This document shows, in pieces, positions 43,051 through 51,297 of a stretch of DNA of 63,448 nucleotides (position 1 is the first letter of the stretch; every line of letters begins with the position of its first letter). The notes under the pieces are model-generated. The model was not told where the DNA came from. It saw nothing but the letters and a program-made list of their open reading frames with translations, and ran no database searches. Source of the stretch: JAHEFU01 sp020440645. Its GTDB lineage: Bacteria > 4484-113 > JAFGCY01. The stretch covers positions 1 through 63,448 of the forward strand of contig JAGRNR010000017.1 of NCBI GenBank assembly GCA_020440645.1, read 5' to 3'. The position numbers and the translations under genes were made by a program.

Positions 43051-45189
43051 ATGCGTAACTCATCATCCAGGCAACTGCTGTTGCTGATCCTGCCAATCTG
43101 CCTGCTGTGCTGTTCCGCCGCTCGGACAACTGAATTCCTGCCGGAGCAGGGCGAACTGTTCGAGCAGGCCCTGGCCGAGGCGGGGCTGCACGCGGAGGAT
43201 GTGCGCATCAGTGATGCGGACCTCGGGCTGTGGGGCGGCGGGAAGTACCGCCTGGGCACGCACCGCTTCCTGTATGACAACCCATGGAAGACCAGCGCAT
43301 ATACTCGCTCCCTGACCAACGGCCTGCTGCAGAACAGCGGCAATCTGGGATCGCTCGTAACCTCCGGCTTCTCACGGCTCGACTGCGGGGTGCGTCTCGG
43401 CCTCGTGGGCGATGAACTGGCAACGGAACGCGCACGCATTGAGGAACTGGGGGATGACTGCCTGGCAGTGGCATTGGCTGAGCTGAACGGGCAGGAGGCG
43501 GACACAGCTTCCCTGCAGGCGGAGTACGACAGCCTGCCACTGGAAGTGAAGCAAGCCGCCGCGCTTGTGCTGTTCACTGCACCGCGCATCCTGCGCTACC
43601 GCGAGGAAGCGTTGACAAAGCCGGTCATGGAACTGGGGCTGGAACCGCAGGAGCTGTATGACCGGGTCTTCGCCTTCACGATCAACACCTTCGAGGAGGA
43701 GGATGACACCACTGGCAGTGAGGTTGTTGACGACCTCGACGATGTGCTGCTGCTGGAATCCCTAATGGACAGCATCGACTGGAACCTGCTGAGCGCCGGG
43801 GCGACCCTGGCCGCGATCACGGCCCAGGAGGCGGAGCGCATCATGTCCGCCGCGGAGGATGTGGGGAGCTGGCCGGTGGTGCAATTCAGGGAGCAGACCC
43901 CGCTGGGCCTCGTTGTGATCAGCACGGGTGACCAGGCTGACGAACATGACTTCAGCGGGGAGAGCTTGCTGTTGCTGATTGACAGCGGCGGCAGTGACAG
44001 CTACCTGACGGAGGTGGCTTCGACAGGTTCATACAGCCTGCCCCTGAGCATCTGCATTGACCTCGCTGGCAATGACATGCACCTGGCAAGTGGTCGTGAA
44101 GACCTGCCCTCCTGCGCTGCCGGGGTTTTCGGCTACGGTGTGCTGATTGACGCTGCCGGGGATGACAACTACTCCTGCAGTTACGGCGGTGCCGGCTTCG
44201 GCCTTTTCGGCTGCGGCCTGCTGGCCGACTACAGTGGCGATGACAGCTACGACGGCTGGGGCAACTGCCAGGCCAGCGGGGTGATGGGCCTTGGCCTGCT
44301 CGTGGATGTCAGCGGCGATGACCTGTACCACGCCTTCAAGTACAGCCAGGCCTATGCGGGCACGATGGGCTGCGGGCTGCTGGTGGACGCGGATGGCAAG
44401 GACCGCTACCTCGCCGACATGGAATCGCACTTCAACGGCGGGCTGTACGGACCGGACCACCATGTGCACTTCTGCCAGGGCAGCGCCTATGGCCGCCGCG
44501 CGGACTTTGTCAACGGGCACAGCTGGGCCGGCGGCTTCGCATTGCTGCTGGATGGCGGCAGCGGGGCGGACGAGTACATCGGTGACTGTTACGTGCAGGG
44601 CAACAGCTACTGGTATGCGATCGGCATGATCGTGGACAAGGGTGGCGATGACAACTACCGGGCTGCGCAGTACAGCCAGGCCAGCGCACCGCACTTCTCC
44701 ATCGGCATCCTGCAGGATGAGGCCGGTGACGACCGCTACATCGTGACCCGCCGCCAGAGCATGGGGCACGGGCGGGACTGGAGCCTGGCCTGGTTCGAGG
44801 ACGTGGCCGGCAATGACTGGTACCAGGGTGCGCGCACCACGCTGGGCACCAGCCATGTGAACGCGATCAGCGTGTTCTGGGACCGCGCTGGCGACGACGT
44901 CTACCTAGGAAAGGGGCCCTGCCTGGGCCAGTCTGAACCGGAGACCGGCGGCAGCCCGCGTGACTGGTTGCTGACACTCGGGATTTTCATAGACGGCGCA
45001 GGCAAGGACCGTTACTTCGAACTGCCGGGTGACCCCTCATATGCGGGATCCGACACCTATATTGGCGACGTGGAAAACCTTGAGGGACTCACACCGCTTG
45101 AATATGCCGGTGATGGCCGGAGCTGGCAGATGTCAGCGGACGCCCCCGAGGCCCCAGGCTATCGCGGCGTCGGTCTTGATGCCAGCTGA
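43051..45189 (+). CDS. lipoprotein-like exported protein with twelve GDDxY repeats
   Basis: A 712-residue protein with an N-terminal signal (LLLLILPICLLCCSA, lipobox LLCC). Residues about 30-290 are mixed alpha/beta and unrecognised. From about 305 to 690 there are twelve units built around hhhDxxGxDxY: LLIDSGGSDSY, ICIDLAGNDMH, VLIDAAGDDNY, LLADYSGDDSY, LLVDVSGDDLY, LLVDADGKDRY, LLLDGGSGADEY, MIVDKGGDDNY, ILQDEAGDDRY, WFEDVAGNDWY, VFWDRAGDDVY and IFIDGAGKDRY. The Gly-Asp-rich turns recall RTX calcium repeats, but the unit length is 25 to 45 residues instead of nine. A calcium-bound beta-helix is a guess. I start at the second ATG because of the upstream -10. Confidence 0.75.
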   Translation: MRNSSSRQLLLLILPICLLCCSAARTTEFLPEQGELFEQALAEAGLHAEDVRISDADLGLWGGGKYRLGTHRFLYDNPWKTSAYTRSLTNGLLQNSGNLGSLVTSGFSRLDCGVRLGLVGDELATERARIEELGDDCLAVALAELNGQEADTASLQAEYDSLPLEVKQAAALVLFTAPRILRYREEALTKPVMELGLEPQELYDRVFAFTINTFEEEDDTTGSEVVDDLDDVLLLESLMDSIDWNLLSAGATLAAITAQEAERIMSAAEDVGSWPVVQFREQTPLGLVVISTGDQADEHDFSGESLLLLIDSGGSDSYLTEVASTGSYSLPLSICIDLAGNDMHLASGREDLPSCAAGVFGYGVLIDAAGDDNYSCSYGGAGFGLFGCGLLADYSGDDSYDGWGNCQASGVMGLGLLVDVSGDDLYHAFKYSQAYAGTMGCGLLVDADGKDRYLADMESHFNGGLYGPDHHVHFCQGSAYGRRADFVNGHSWAGGFALLLDGGSGADEYIGDCYVQGNSYWYAIGMIVDKGGDDNYRAAQYSQASAPHFSIGILQDEAGDDRYIVTRRQSMGHGRDWSLAWFEDVAGNDWYQGARTTLGTSHVNAISVFWDRAGDDVYLGKGPCLGQSEPETGGSPRDWLLTLGIFIDGAGKDRYFELPGDPSYAGSDTYIGDVENLEGLTPLEYAGDGRSWQMSADAPEAPGYRGVGLDAS

Positions 45190-45255
45190 CCGGGGACCCC
45201 GGGACGGCGGTCCGCTGCCTGTGCAGTGGACTACTGCGCAGGCGGCACTTGCTGC

Positions 45256-46257
45256 CTACTTCCTGTGGCCCTTGCCGGGATTGTCGTCCTTGTCCTTCTT
45301 GTTGCCATTGCCGGGCTTGTCATCCTGCTTGTTGCCCTTGGCACCCTTGCTGTTGCCTGGGTTGTCCTCGTCGTAGCCGTCCGGGTCATTGCCGTGCCCA
45401 CGGTCGTGGTCGCCACCTGTCGCACTGGTCCAGCGCCGGCCCTTGCCATCATCCTTGTCGAATTCGAAGTACTGCATGGCCCGTTCGTTGTAATGCCCCG
45501 GGTACTCCTCGTAGTCGTGGTAGCGGCCGCCGTCGCCGAAGATGTCGTCATCCTCATAGCGCAGGCTGAAGTCAACGAGCTTCAGCTCCACGCTGAGGAA
45601 GCCGTCGTTGTCATCCCAGCGCGGATCCTGCCAATGCTCGTCATAGGCCCGTTGCCAGCGACCGTCATCGGACCACCGGTCATTGTCCCAGCCGCGCCAG
45701 TAGACGCGCTCGTGTGCCTGGTCCGACCAGTCGTACAGCCGCCAGAGCATGTCCTCGTAGCTCAGCACGGAGGCGTCCCGCTTGCGTGCCTCGCTGCGGG
45801 CATCGGACAGGCCGCTGAAGGCCAGCACCAGCGGGGTGCCGCCGCGGCTGTAGCGGTCGTGGTCCCAGACGTACCAGGCGTAACGGCCGTCAATCAGCCC
45901 GTGGCCCTCGTGCCCGTGGCTCTCATGGCGGTAGCCGGCGTACTCCGGCACCTCCAGGTAGGTGATCGATGCGCGGCGGTAGGTCTCGCGCAGCACGAAC
46001 ATCATCGCCGGCAGGTTGTCAAAGTAGTGCTCGTGATAGCGCTGCCCGTCATGGACCTCCGCAAACACACGGGTCTCGCGATCCGACCAGCCATCGAAAC
46101 GCTGGCCACTATCGCCGATGATGATGTCGAAATCGTCAAGCAAGTCGAGGTCGGCCTTCAGCTGGCCGGTGACCCGCACATCCTCTGAATGGGCGGGAAT
46201 CAGCATCATGCTTGCCATGATGCCTGCGATCAGTGTCACTTTCAGCATCTTCATCAC
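45256..46257 (-). CDS. exported hypothetical protein with low-complexity GNK/DK-rich tail
   Basis: I do not recognise the family. 333 residues, GGAGG before ATGATG, and a signal peptide (LKVTLIAGIMASMMLIPAHS, cleaved after HS or AHS). The mature 250 residues are rich in Asp, Tyr, Trp, Arg and His, with repeated WxDxxR-like words (YVWDHDRYSRG, YWRGWDNDRW, DDGRWQRAYDEHW). The C-terminal 60 residues are Gly/Asn/Lys/Asp with PGNGNKKDKDD-like repeats, probably disordered. A cell-envelope or extracellular role is all that can be said. Confidence 0.7.
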   Translation of the reverse strand: MMKMLKVTLIAGIMASMMLIPAHSEDVRVTGQLKADLDLLDDFDIIIGDSGQRFDGWSDRETRVFAEVHDGQRYHEHYFDNLPAMMFVLRETYRRASITYLEVPEYAGYRHESHGHEGHGLIDGRYAWYVWDHDRYSRGGTPLVLAFSGLSDARSEARKRDASVLSYEDMLWRLYDWSDQAHERVYWRGWDNDRWSDDGRWQRAYDEHWQDPRWDDNDGFLSVELKLVDFSLRYEDDDIFGDGGRYHDYEEYPGHYNERAMQYFEFDKDDGKGRRWTSATGGDHDRGHGNDPDGYDEDNPGNSKGAKGNKQDDKPGNGNKKDKDDNPGKGHRK

Positions 46258-46418
46258 TGCCTCCTTCGGCGGGTTCCGGCAGCTTCGCTGTAGGCACCCG
46301 GGTTTTGGCCTTGGTCTTTAATCAGACTTTAACCATGGAGGAATTGTTCGCGGAAATCATGCAGCAAGGTATTCAGCAGTGCCCAATGCAGCAGTGTCCC
46401 ATTCATCGCTGCATTTGC

Positions 46419-49199
46419 TCAATACAGCCGGGCGTACAGGAGGGTTCCGTTCACGATGTCGTGGTACGCAATTGCGGGACTGCCATTCACGAGCGCTATG
46501 CTGTTGTCAACGTCACCGCTTGTTGCGCCGTCAATTACGATTGGATCAGACCATTCAACTCCGTTGCCATCCAGCGCAACGGTGTATGACAGCCCGCTCT
46601 TGCGGTAACAGACCACCGGGCGGCCATCCAGCAGCAGCATCGCTCCGTGGGCACCGGTGGTTGCGCCCTTGCTGATCAGGGCCGGGGTTCCCCATCCGGC
46701 ACCATCCTGGTCATTCGCCCGGATGAAGAACTCCGATGCGATGTTTTCCTTGTTATAGCTGATTGCCGGCCTGCCATTGACAACCACCAGTGAGGAGTAC
46801 CAGCCCGTAGTGGTTGAGCTGTCCGCAAGGACCGGCAGGGCCCAGCTGGACCCCGCAGCATCACTGGCCCTGACATAGCTGAGGCTTGGGCCGTCCATGT
46901 CGATGAAGCTGATAGCGGGATTTCCGTTGACAATTGCCATAGAAGGCTGGCGCCCGGTATCACCTGAGGTTGCAAGGAGAATCGGCGAGCCCCAGCTGGC
47001 ACCGGTGGCATCCATCGCCCTTGCATACTTCAGGTCCTGGGCAGTTGCATCGTAGTAGGCAATCGCCGGCATTCCATCCACCACGAGCAGGCTGGTCTCG
47101 ATTCCGACATCACCATCGGTGTCAACCCTGACGAAGGATCCCCAGCTCATTCCCTGGGGGTCCAGGGCCCTGATGTACTTCAGGTCCTGCTGGACATCAG
47201 CGTAGTAGCTGATGGCCGGGTGTCCCTGCACAACAGCCATGCTGGTGAATTCACCCACGGAGAACACGTTGTCAATTGTCATCGGGCTGCCCCAGGCCTG
47301 ACCGTTTACATCTTCCGCCCGGACGTACATCAGGTTCGTGTTTCCGCCGTCGTAGTAACTGATTGCAGGTTGGCCGTCTACCACGACAAGCGATGGGTAG
47401 CGTCCCCTGTCCGGGCCAGGGTCGACCGTTGTGACCTGCCAGATGCCCAACCGGGCAGTGATATCGAATGTGGTGGAGTGCTGGCCCCCGGAATTGTCAG
47501 TTACGCGCACCTGGCAGGGGAAGTTCCCGGCCGAGGCATAGGTGTGGCTGGCAGTGCTGTCGCTGCCGTAGCTGTCATACTGCCCATCTCCATTATAGTC
47601 CCATTCATAGTTGACGATAGTGCCGTCACTGTCCGAGCTGCCGCCTGCATCAAAGTTGACAAGCAGCGGAACTGTGCCGCCCGTTGTATCGGCCGCCAGC
47701 ACTGCTGTGGGCTTGAAGTTGCCCGGGTCGTTTCCGCCCACGATGATGGTGACCGTGTCTGCATCCCAGGCGCCATGGTCGTCCACCACGCGCAGCTTGG
47801 CATTGTAGACCCCCGGCTTGGTGAAGGTGGCATCGGCGGAGATCACATGCAATTTATCCGTGTCGTCCCAGACATTGAATACTCCGTCGCCATCGAAGTC
47901 CCAGCCACCCCCAACGATGCTGCCATCGAAGTCCACACTCTCTGCCCCGCTGAAACTGACTTCCAGCGGGGTGTCACCGGATGTAGGTGTAGCCGTTGCA
48001 TAGGCCACCGGGCGGCTGTTTCCCGTGATGAGGAGTGACACCGCACCGAGCGCGACAGCAGTTCCGTCATCGCTCGAGCCGCGCACGCGGGGCCTGATGA
48101 TGCCGGTCCGGGATGTGTCGGCGGCTACGGTACCGGAGGTGTTGCCAGTCACTTCGAAGATGCCGTCGCCATCCGTGTCAAAGTCGTAGGTGTCCGCACC
48201 TGATGCGCCCAGGATTGCAGGACTGCCGATCCCGCCACTGACCAGGTCCGTGATGAGCATGACGGATGGGGCCTCCCCGGCGAGCGGAACCGCTGAAACC
48301 ATCTCACTTGCCGGGCCGCTGTTGCCTGAGCTGTCCACGGAACTCAGCCGGACATAGATCTTACCCTGCAGGCCGCTGAGCAGGTAGCGGGTTGATCCCT
48401 CCAGCATGCCGGTGTCGAGCACTCCTGCACTGTCGGGACTGATGAATGACCTGTCTGAGTAACTGACACGGTAGCCCGCCAGGTCGGCCTCGGCCACCGC
48501 ATTCCAGCTCAGTTCCAGTCCCCCGGCCACGGGAGTGGCAACAACCCCGATAGGGGCTGCCGGTCCCGTGGAGTCCCCTGCGTCGTAGGCATCCAGCCCC
48601 AGCCCGACGAGGTCAATTGCACTACCGTCACGCAGCAGCACGCAGACGAATGCATTCTGCACGGGGGACAGGAAGTTCCCTCCAGCGGCGATGTGCGCTC
48701 CGTAACTGAGCGTTACATGGCCGTCACTGAAGGGTCCGTGCCATTCCCAGCGCCCGCTGCCGTAGTTGGCAAGGCCGAGGTAGTAGCTGGAAGGCAAAAC
48801 CATGCCATCAGCGAGCAGGTTGATATCCGTCGACAGGCTACCAGGCTGTGCGCCTCCCAGGGGAACCCGGTAGATGCCATAACAGATTTCCCCTGCGGTA
48901 CTCGTCAGGTTGGCTGCTTCGCCCTTCTCCGTGACACCTGCCCCTGAGGCCAGAAACCACTCCCGTCCGGGCACGAATTCCCCTGCGGGACCCGGCCCGG
49001 ATGCCTGCCTGGCGCTGTCTTCCCATGGCTGGAGCATATCCAGCGGCAATTGAATGGGGAACTCAGCACCGAGTATGCCGCTTTCCACGACGGCGGATCG
49101 AGGACCAGTCTGTTCTGCATTCCCGGTCAGGCCTGGTCCGGCACATGAGCCGGCGAGCAGCATTGCCAGGATGGCGGGAAGCAGCAATTTCAGGAACAT
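46419..49199 (-). CDS. GRW-domain lipoprotein with Fn3, PKD modules and seven-bladed repeat propeller
   Basis: A 926-residue protein. The lipobox is AGSC (AMLLAGSCAGPG). The shared domain lies at about 105-200: CYGIYRVPLGG, YYLGLANYGSGRWEWHGPF, NFLSPVQNAFVCVLL. A fibronectin III-like module follows (about 215-315), DFDTDGDGIFEVTG, then two PKD modules (VSFSGAESVDFDGSIVGGGW, and DAGGSSDSDGTIVNYEWDYN). From about 585 seven 50-residue units run to the end, each with hSLVVVDGQPAISYYD ... LxYxRAxDxxGxxWG. The strand IWQVTTVDP before the first unit may close the ring. A 49-bp piece of this repeat is copied at 51196-51244. AAGG lies eight bases before the ATG. Confidence 0.88.
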   Translation of the reverse strand: MFLKLLLPAILAMLLAGSCAGPGLTGNAEQTGPRSAVVESGILGAEFPIQLPLDMLQPWEDSARQASGPGPAGEFVPGREWFLASGAGVTEKGEAANLTSTAGEICYGIYRVPLGGAQPGSLSTDINLLADGMVLPSSYYLGLANYGSGRWEWHGPFSDGHVTLSYGAHIAAGGNFLSPVQNAFVCVLLRDGSAIDLVGLGLDAYDAGDSTGPAAPIGVVATPVAGGLELSWNAVAEADLAGYRVSYSDRSFISPDSAGVLDTGMLEGSTRYLLSGLQGKIYVRLSSVDSSGNSGPASEMVSAVPLAGEAPSVMLITDLVSGGIGSPAILGASGADTYDFDTDGDGIFEVTGNTSGTVAADTSRTGIIRPRVRGSSDDGTAVALGAVSLLITGNSRPVAYATATPTSGDTPLEVSFSGAESVDFDGSIVGGGWDFDGDGVFNVWDDTDKLHVISADATFTKPGVYNAKLRVVDDHGAWDADTVTIIVGGNDPGNFKPTAVLAADTTGGTVPLLVNFDAGGSSDSDGTIVNYEWDYNGDGQYDSYGSDSTASHTYASAGNFPCQVRVTDNSGGQHSTTFDITARLGIWQVTTVDPGPDRGRYPSLVVVDGQPAISYYDGGNTNLMYVRAEDVNGQAWGSPMTIDNVFSVGEFTSMAVVQGHPAISYYADVQQDLKYIRALDPQGMSWGSFVRVDTDGDVGIETSLLVVDGMPAIAYYDATAQDLKYARAMDATGASWGSPILLATSGDTGRQPSMAIVNGNPAISFIDMDGPSLSYVRASDAAGSSWALPVLADSSTTTGWYSSLVVVNGRPAISYNKENIASEFFIRANDQDGAGWGTPALISKGATTGAHGAMLLLDGRPVVCYRKSGLSYTVALDGNGVEWSDPIVIDGATSGDVDNSIALVNGSPAIAYHDIVNGTLLYARLY

Positions 49200-49294
49200 A
49201 ACATCAACCTTATACTTGGCACCAATGTTGCAGTCCAGCGAGGTTCAAACAAATGAGGTCGCTACTGCTGATGCGGTGAGTGACTGTCGGCTGC

Positions 49295-50923
49295 CTAGAA
49301 CAGCCTGGCGAACTTCAGGTTCTGCTTGCCAAAGTCATAATAGGCAATCCCGGGTCTGCCATTCACCTCTGCGAGGGAGGTGTTCAGCCCCACATTGCCA
49401 TCCATGTCAACCACTTCTGGCACACCCCAGATGCTGCCATCCGGATCCTGTGAAAGGATATAGATGAGGGCCTGCTGGGTCTCGTCGTAGTAGCTGATGG
49501 CCGGCTGGCCGTTGATGACTGCCAGCGAACAGTGCCGTCCAACATCGTTTGCGCTGTCCACCAGCACCGGGCTGCCCCAGGCCGCGCCGTTGTCATCCGT
49601 GGCCCGCACGTACCTAAGGTCGCCGCTGGTGATGACGTGGTAGCAAATCGCCGGCCTGCCGTCCACGATCTCCAGCTCCGTGAAGAAGGCCTCCGCACCG
49701 CTTGGCACCACTGTTACGGCCGTTTCCCACGCGCTGCCGCTGCTGTCGATGGCACGGATGTACTTCAGGGCCGTGTTCGTCGAATCCCTGTAGCTGATGG
49801 CGGGATTGCCATTGACTACCTCGAGCGAAGTGAAGCTGCCGACCTTGTCAGCGGTATCCAGCGAGAGCGGCAGGCCCCATGCGACACCATCCGCATCCTC
49901 CGCCCTGACGTACTTCACATCATTGTTGGTTTCGTCCTGGTAGCTGATGGCCGGGTTGCCGTCGACCACGGCCAGCGAGGAATAGAACCCGACGCCTGTG
50001 CTTGCATCCACCAGCACCGGCGTGCCCCATGTCGATCCGGTGGAATCAAGGGCGCGGATGTACTTCAGGTTCTCGTCTGAATCCTGGGCATAGCTTACCG
50101 CGGGAGCCCCGTTGATGACCGCCATGCTGGTCTCGATGCCGACCCGACTGTCTGATTCAAGGGTCATCGGTGCTGCCCAGACGCTGCCATTTGCATCAGT
50201 GGCGCGCGCATACTTCAGGTCGCCATTCAGGTCGTCAAAGTATGAAATGGCAGGATTGCCATCCACTACGACGAGTGAGGCGTGCTGGCCGGTCTTCGGG
50301 GAGGTGTCAACCGGAACGGACTGCCAGATCGGGATGTCAATCGACAGCACGAGCCTTTCCACTGTCGCTGCATCACCACCCTCGGCGATCACCGCAACGA
50401 ACACATTGCCGGCGCTGGATACATTGGCTGCATCATCAAGCGGGTACTGCCTGTCACCGTTCAGCGGGCCATCTATCCGCCAGCGGCCACTGGAGTAGTC
50501 AGCTATGGCAACAAATACGCTGTCGTCCCCGCTCACACTGATCTGGACGTCCACGGCGAGCACCGCATTGCCGGAAGCTTGCAGCCGCCAGATGCCCCAT
50601 GAACTCTCGTCCACTGAAGACTGCAGCTGCAGGTCCGTCAGCACAGCTGTGGAGTTTGGCGACTGCAGCAGCACAACACTGCCCTCCACCGTGAGATCGG
50701 TCGGCACGGAGGCCGTACGCAGTTCCCCAAGGCCGGGCAACCTGTCCGCGAGATCCTGCCTGCCTGCCGGATCATGGGATTCCGCTCCGGAAACTGCGGG
50801 CATTTCCTGCGAGCCTGCAACAGCTGGGTACAGCCTGCCTGGGGTGCTGTCAGCTCCGCCGCAACCGGCGAGAACGAGCGTGAGCAGTAAGCACATGGGT
50901 GCAAAAGAGGATGGAGGGTGCAT
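49295..50923 (-). CDS. GRW-domain lipoprotein with seven-bladed repeat propeller
   Basis: A 542-residue protein that starts at MHPPSSFAPMCLLLTLVLAG with lipobox LAGC. An ATG ten codons upstream is possible. The shared domain lies at about 105-185: SWGIWRLQASG, VFVAIADYSSGRWRIDGPL, NVFVAVIAEG. There are no PKD modules. IPIWQSVPVD leads directly into seven 50-residue repeats (for example GFYSSLAVVDGNPAISYQDE, DVKYVRAEDADGVAWG), the last one ending after NLKFARLF, as in the neighbour at 46419. The two genes are clear relatives in this segment. No catalytic motif is visible. Confidence 0.88.
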   Translation of the reverse strand: MHPPSSFAPMCLLLTLVLAGCGGADSTPGRLYPAVAGSQEMPAVSGAESHDPAGRQDLADRLPGLGELRTASVPTDLTVEGSVVLLQSPNSTAVLTDLQLQSSVDESSWGIWRLQASGNAVLAVDVQISVSGDDSVFVAIADYSSGRWRIDGPLNGDRQYPLDDAANVSSAGNVFVAVIAEGGDAATVERLVLSIDIPIWQSVPVDTSPKTGQHASLVVVDGNPAISYFDDLNGDLKYARATDANGSVWAAPMTLESDSRVGIETSMAVINGAPAVSYAQDSDENLKYIRALDSTGSTWGTPVLVDASTGVGFYSSLAVVDGNPAISYQDETNNDVKYVRAEDADGVAWGLPLSLDTADKVGSFTSLEVVNGNPAISYRDSTNTALKYIRAIDSSGSAWETAVTVVPSGAEAFFTELEIVDGRPAICYHVITSGDLRYVRATDDNGAAWGSPVLVDSANDVGRHCSLAVINGQPAISYYDETQQALIYILSQDPDGSIWGVPEVVDMDGNVGLNTSLAEVNGRPGIAYYDFGKQNLKFARLF

Positions 50924-51297
50924 TTTGGCTCCAGGGAAGAGGATTTCCCGCATTCCTGTGCGGAATAGAAAACCGAAAGCACCCGGCCTGACTGGGTTAT
51001 GGGTCAGGGCGTGAGGCAGGTATGATGACGGGTCTCAACTAACCTTACCATTAAGTCAGCCCCAACGCACGAGTTGATCTTACCTGGCGGGCCATTCGGG
51101 AAACCTGGATCGAGGTATGCGGGACCTGCGGCGGAAGCCAGGCAAATCCACTTTGCAGTTCCACAGGCTCACAACTGCCCATGGATTGATTACAAACTTC
51201 AGGTCCTGCTGGACATCAGCGTATTAGCTGATGGCCGGGTATCCGTCCAGGCCCTCAGCCGAATCCGCCCTGTCACCCAACTCAAAGCAGATTGAGG
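50924..51297. other. 374-bp intergenic region with a repeat-gene remnant
   Basis: It contains the upstream region of the lipoprotein gene at 49295, the 49-bp copy of a propeller repeat listed separately, and an 11-bp match (51057-51067) to the 3' end of the tRNA-Glu gene. No intact gene is supported. Confidence 0.6.
51196..51244 (-). pseudogene. fragment of a propeller-repeat lipoprotein gene
   Basis: The 49 bp match 47177-47225 inside the 46419-49199 gene at 47 positions. On the minus strand the copy reads GYPAIS-stop-YADVQQDLKF against GHPAISYYADVQQDLKY in the parent. The first Tyr codon has become TAA. Similarity stops abruptly on both sides. Confidence 0.75.
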
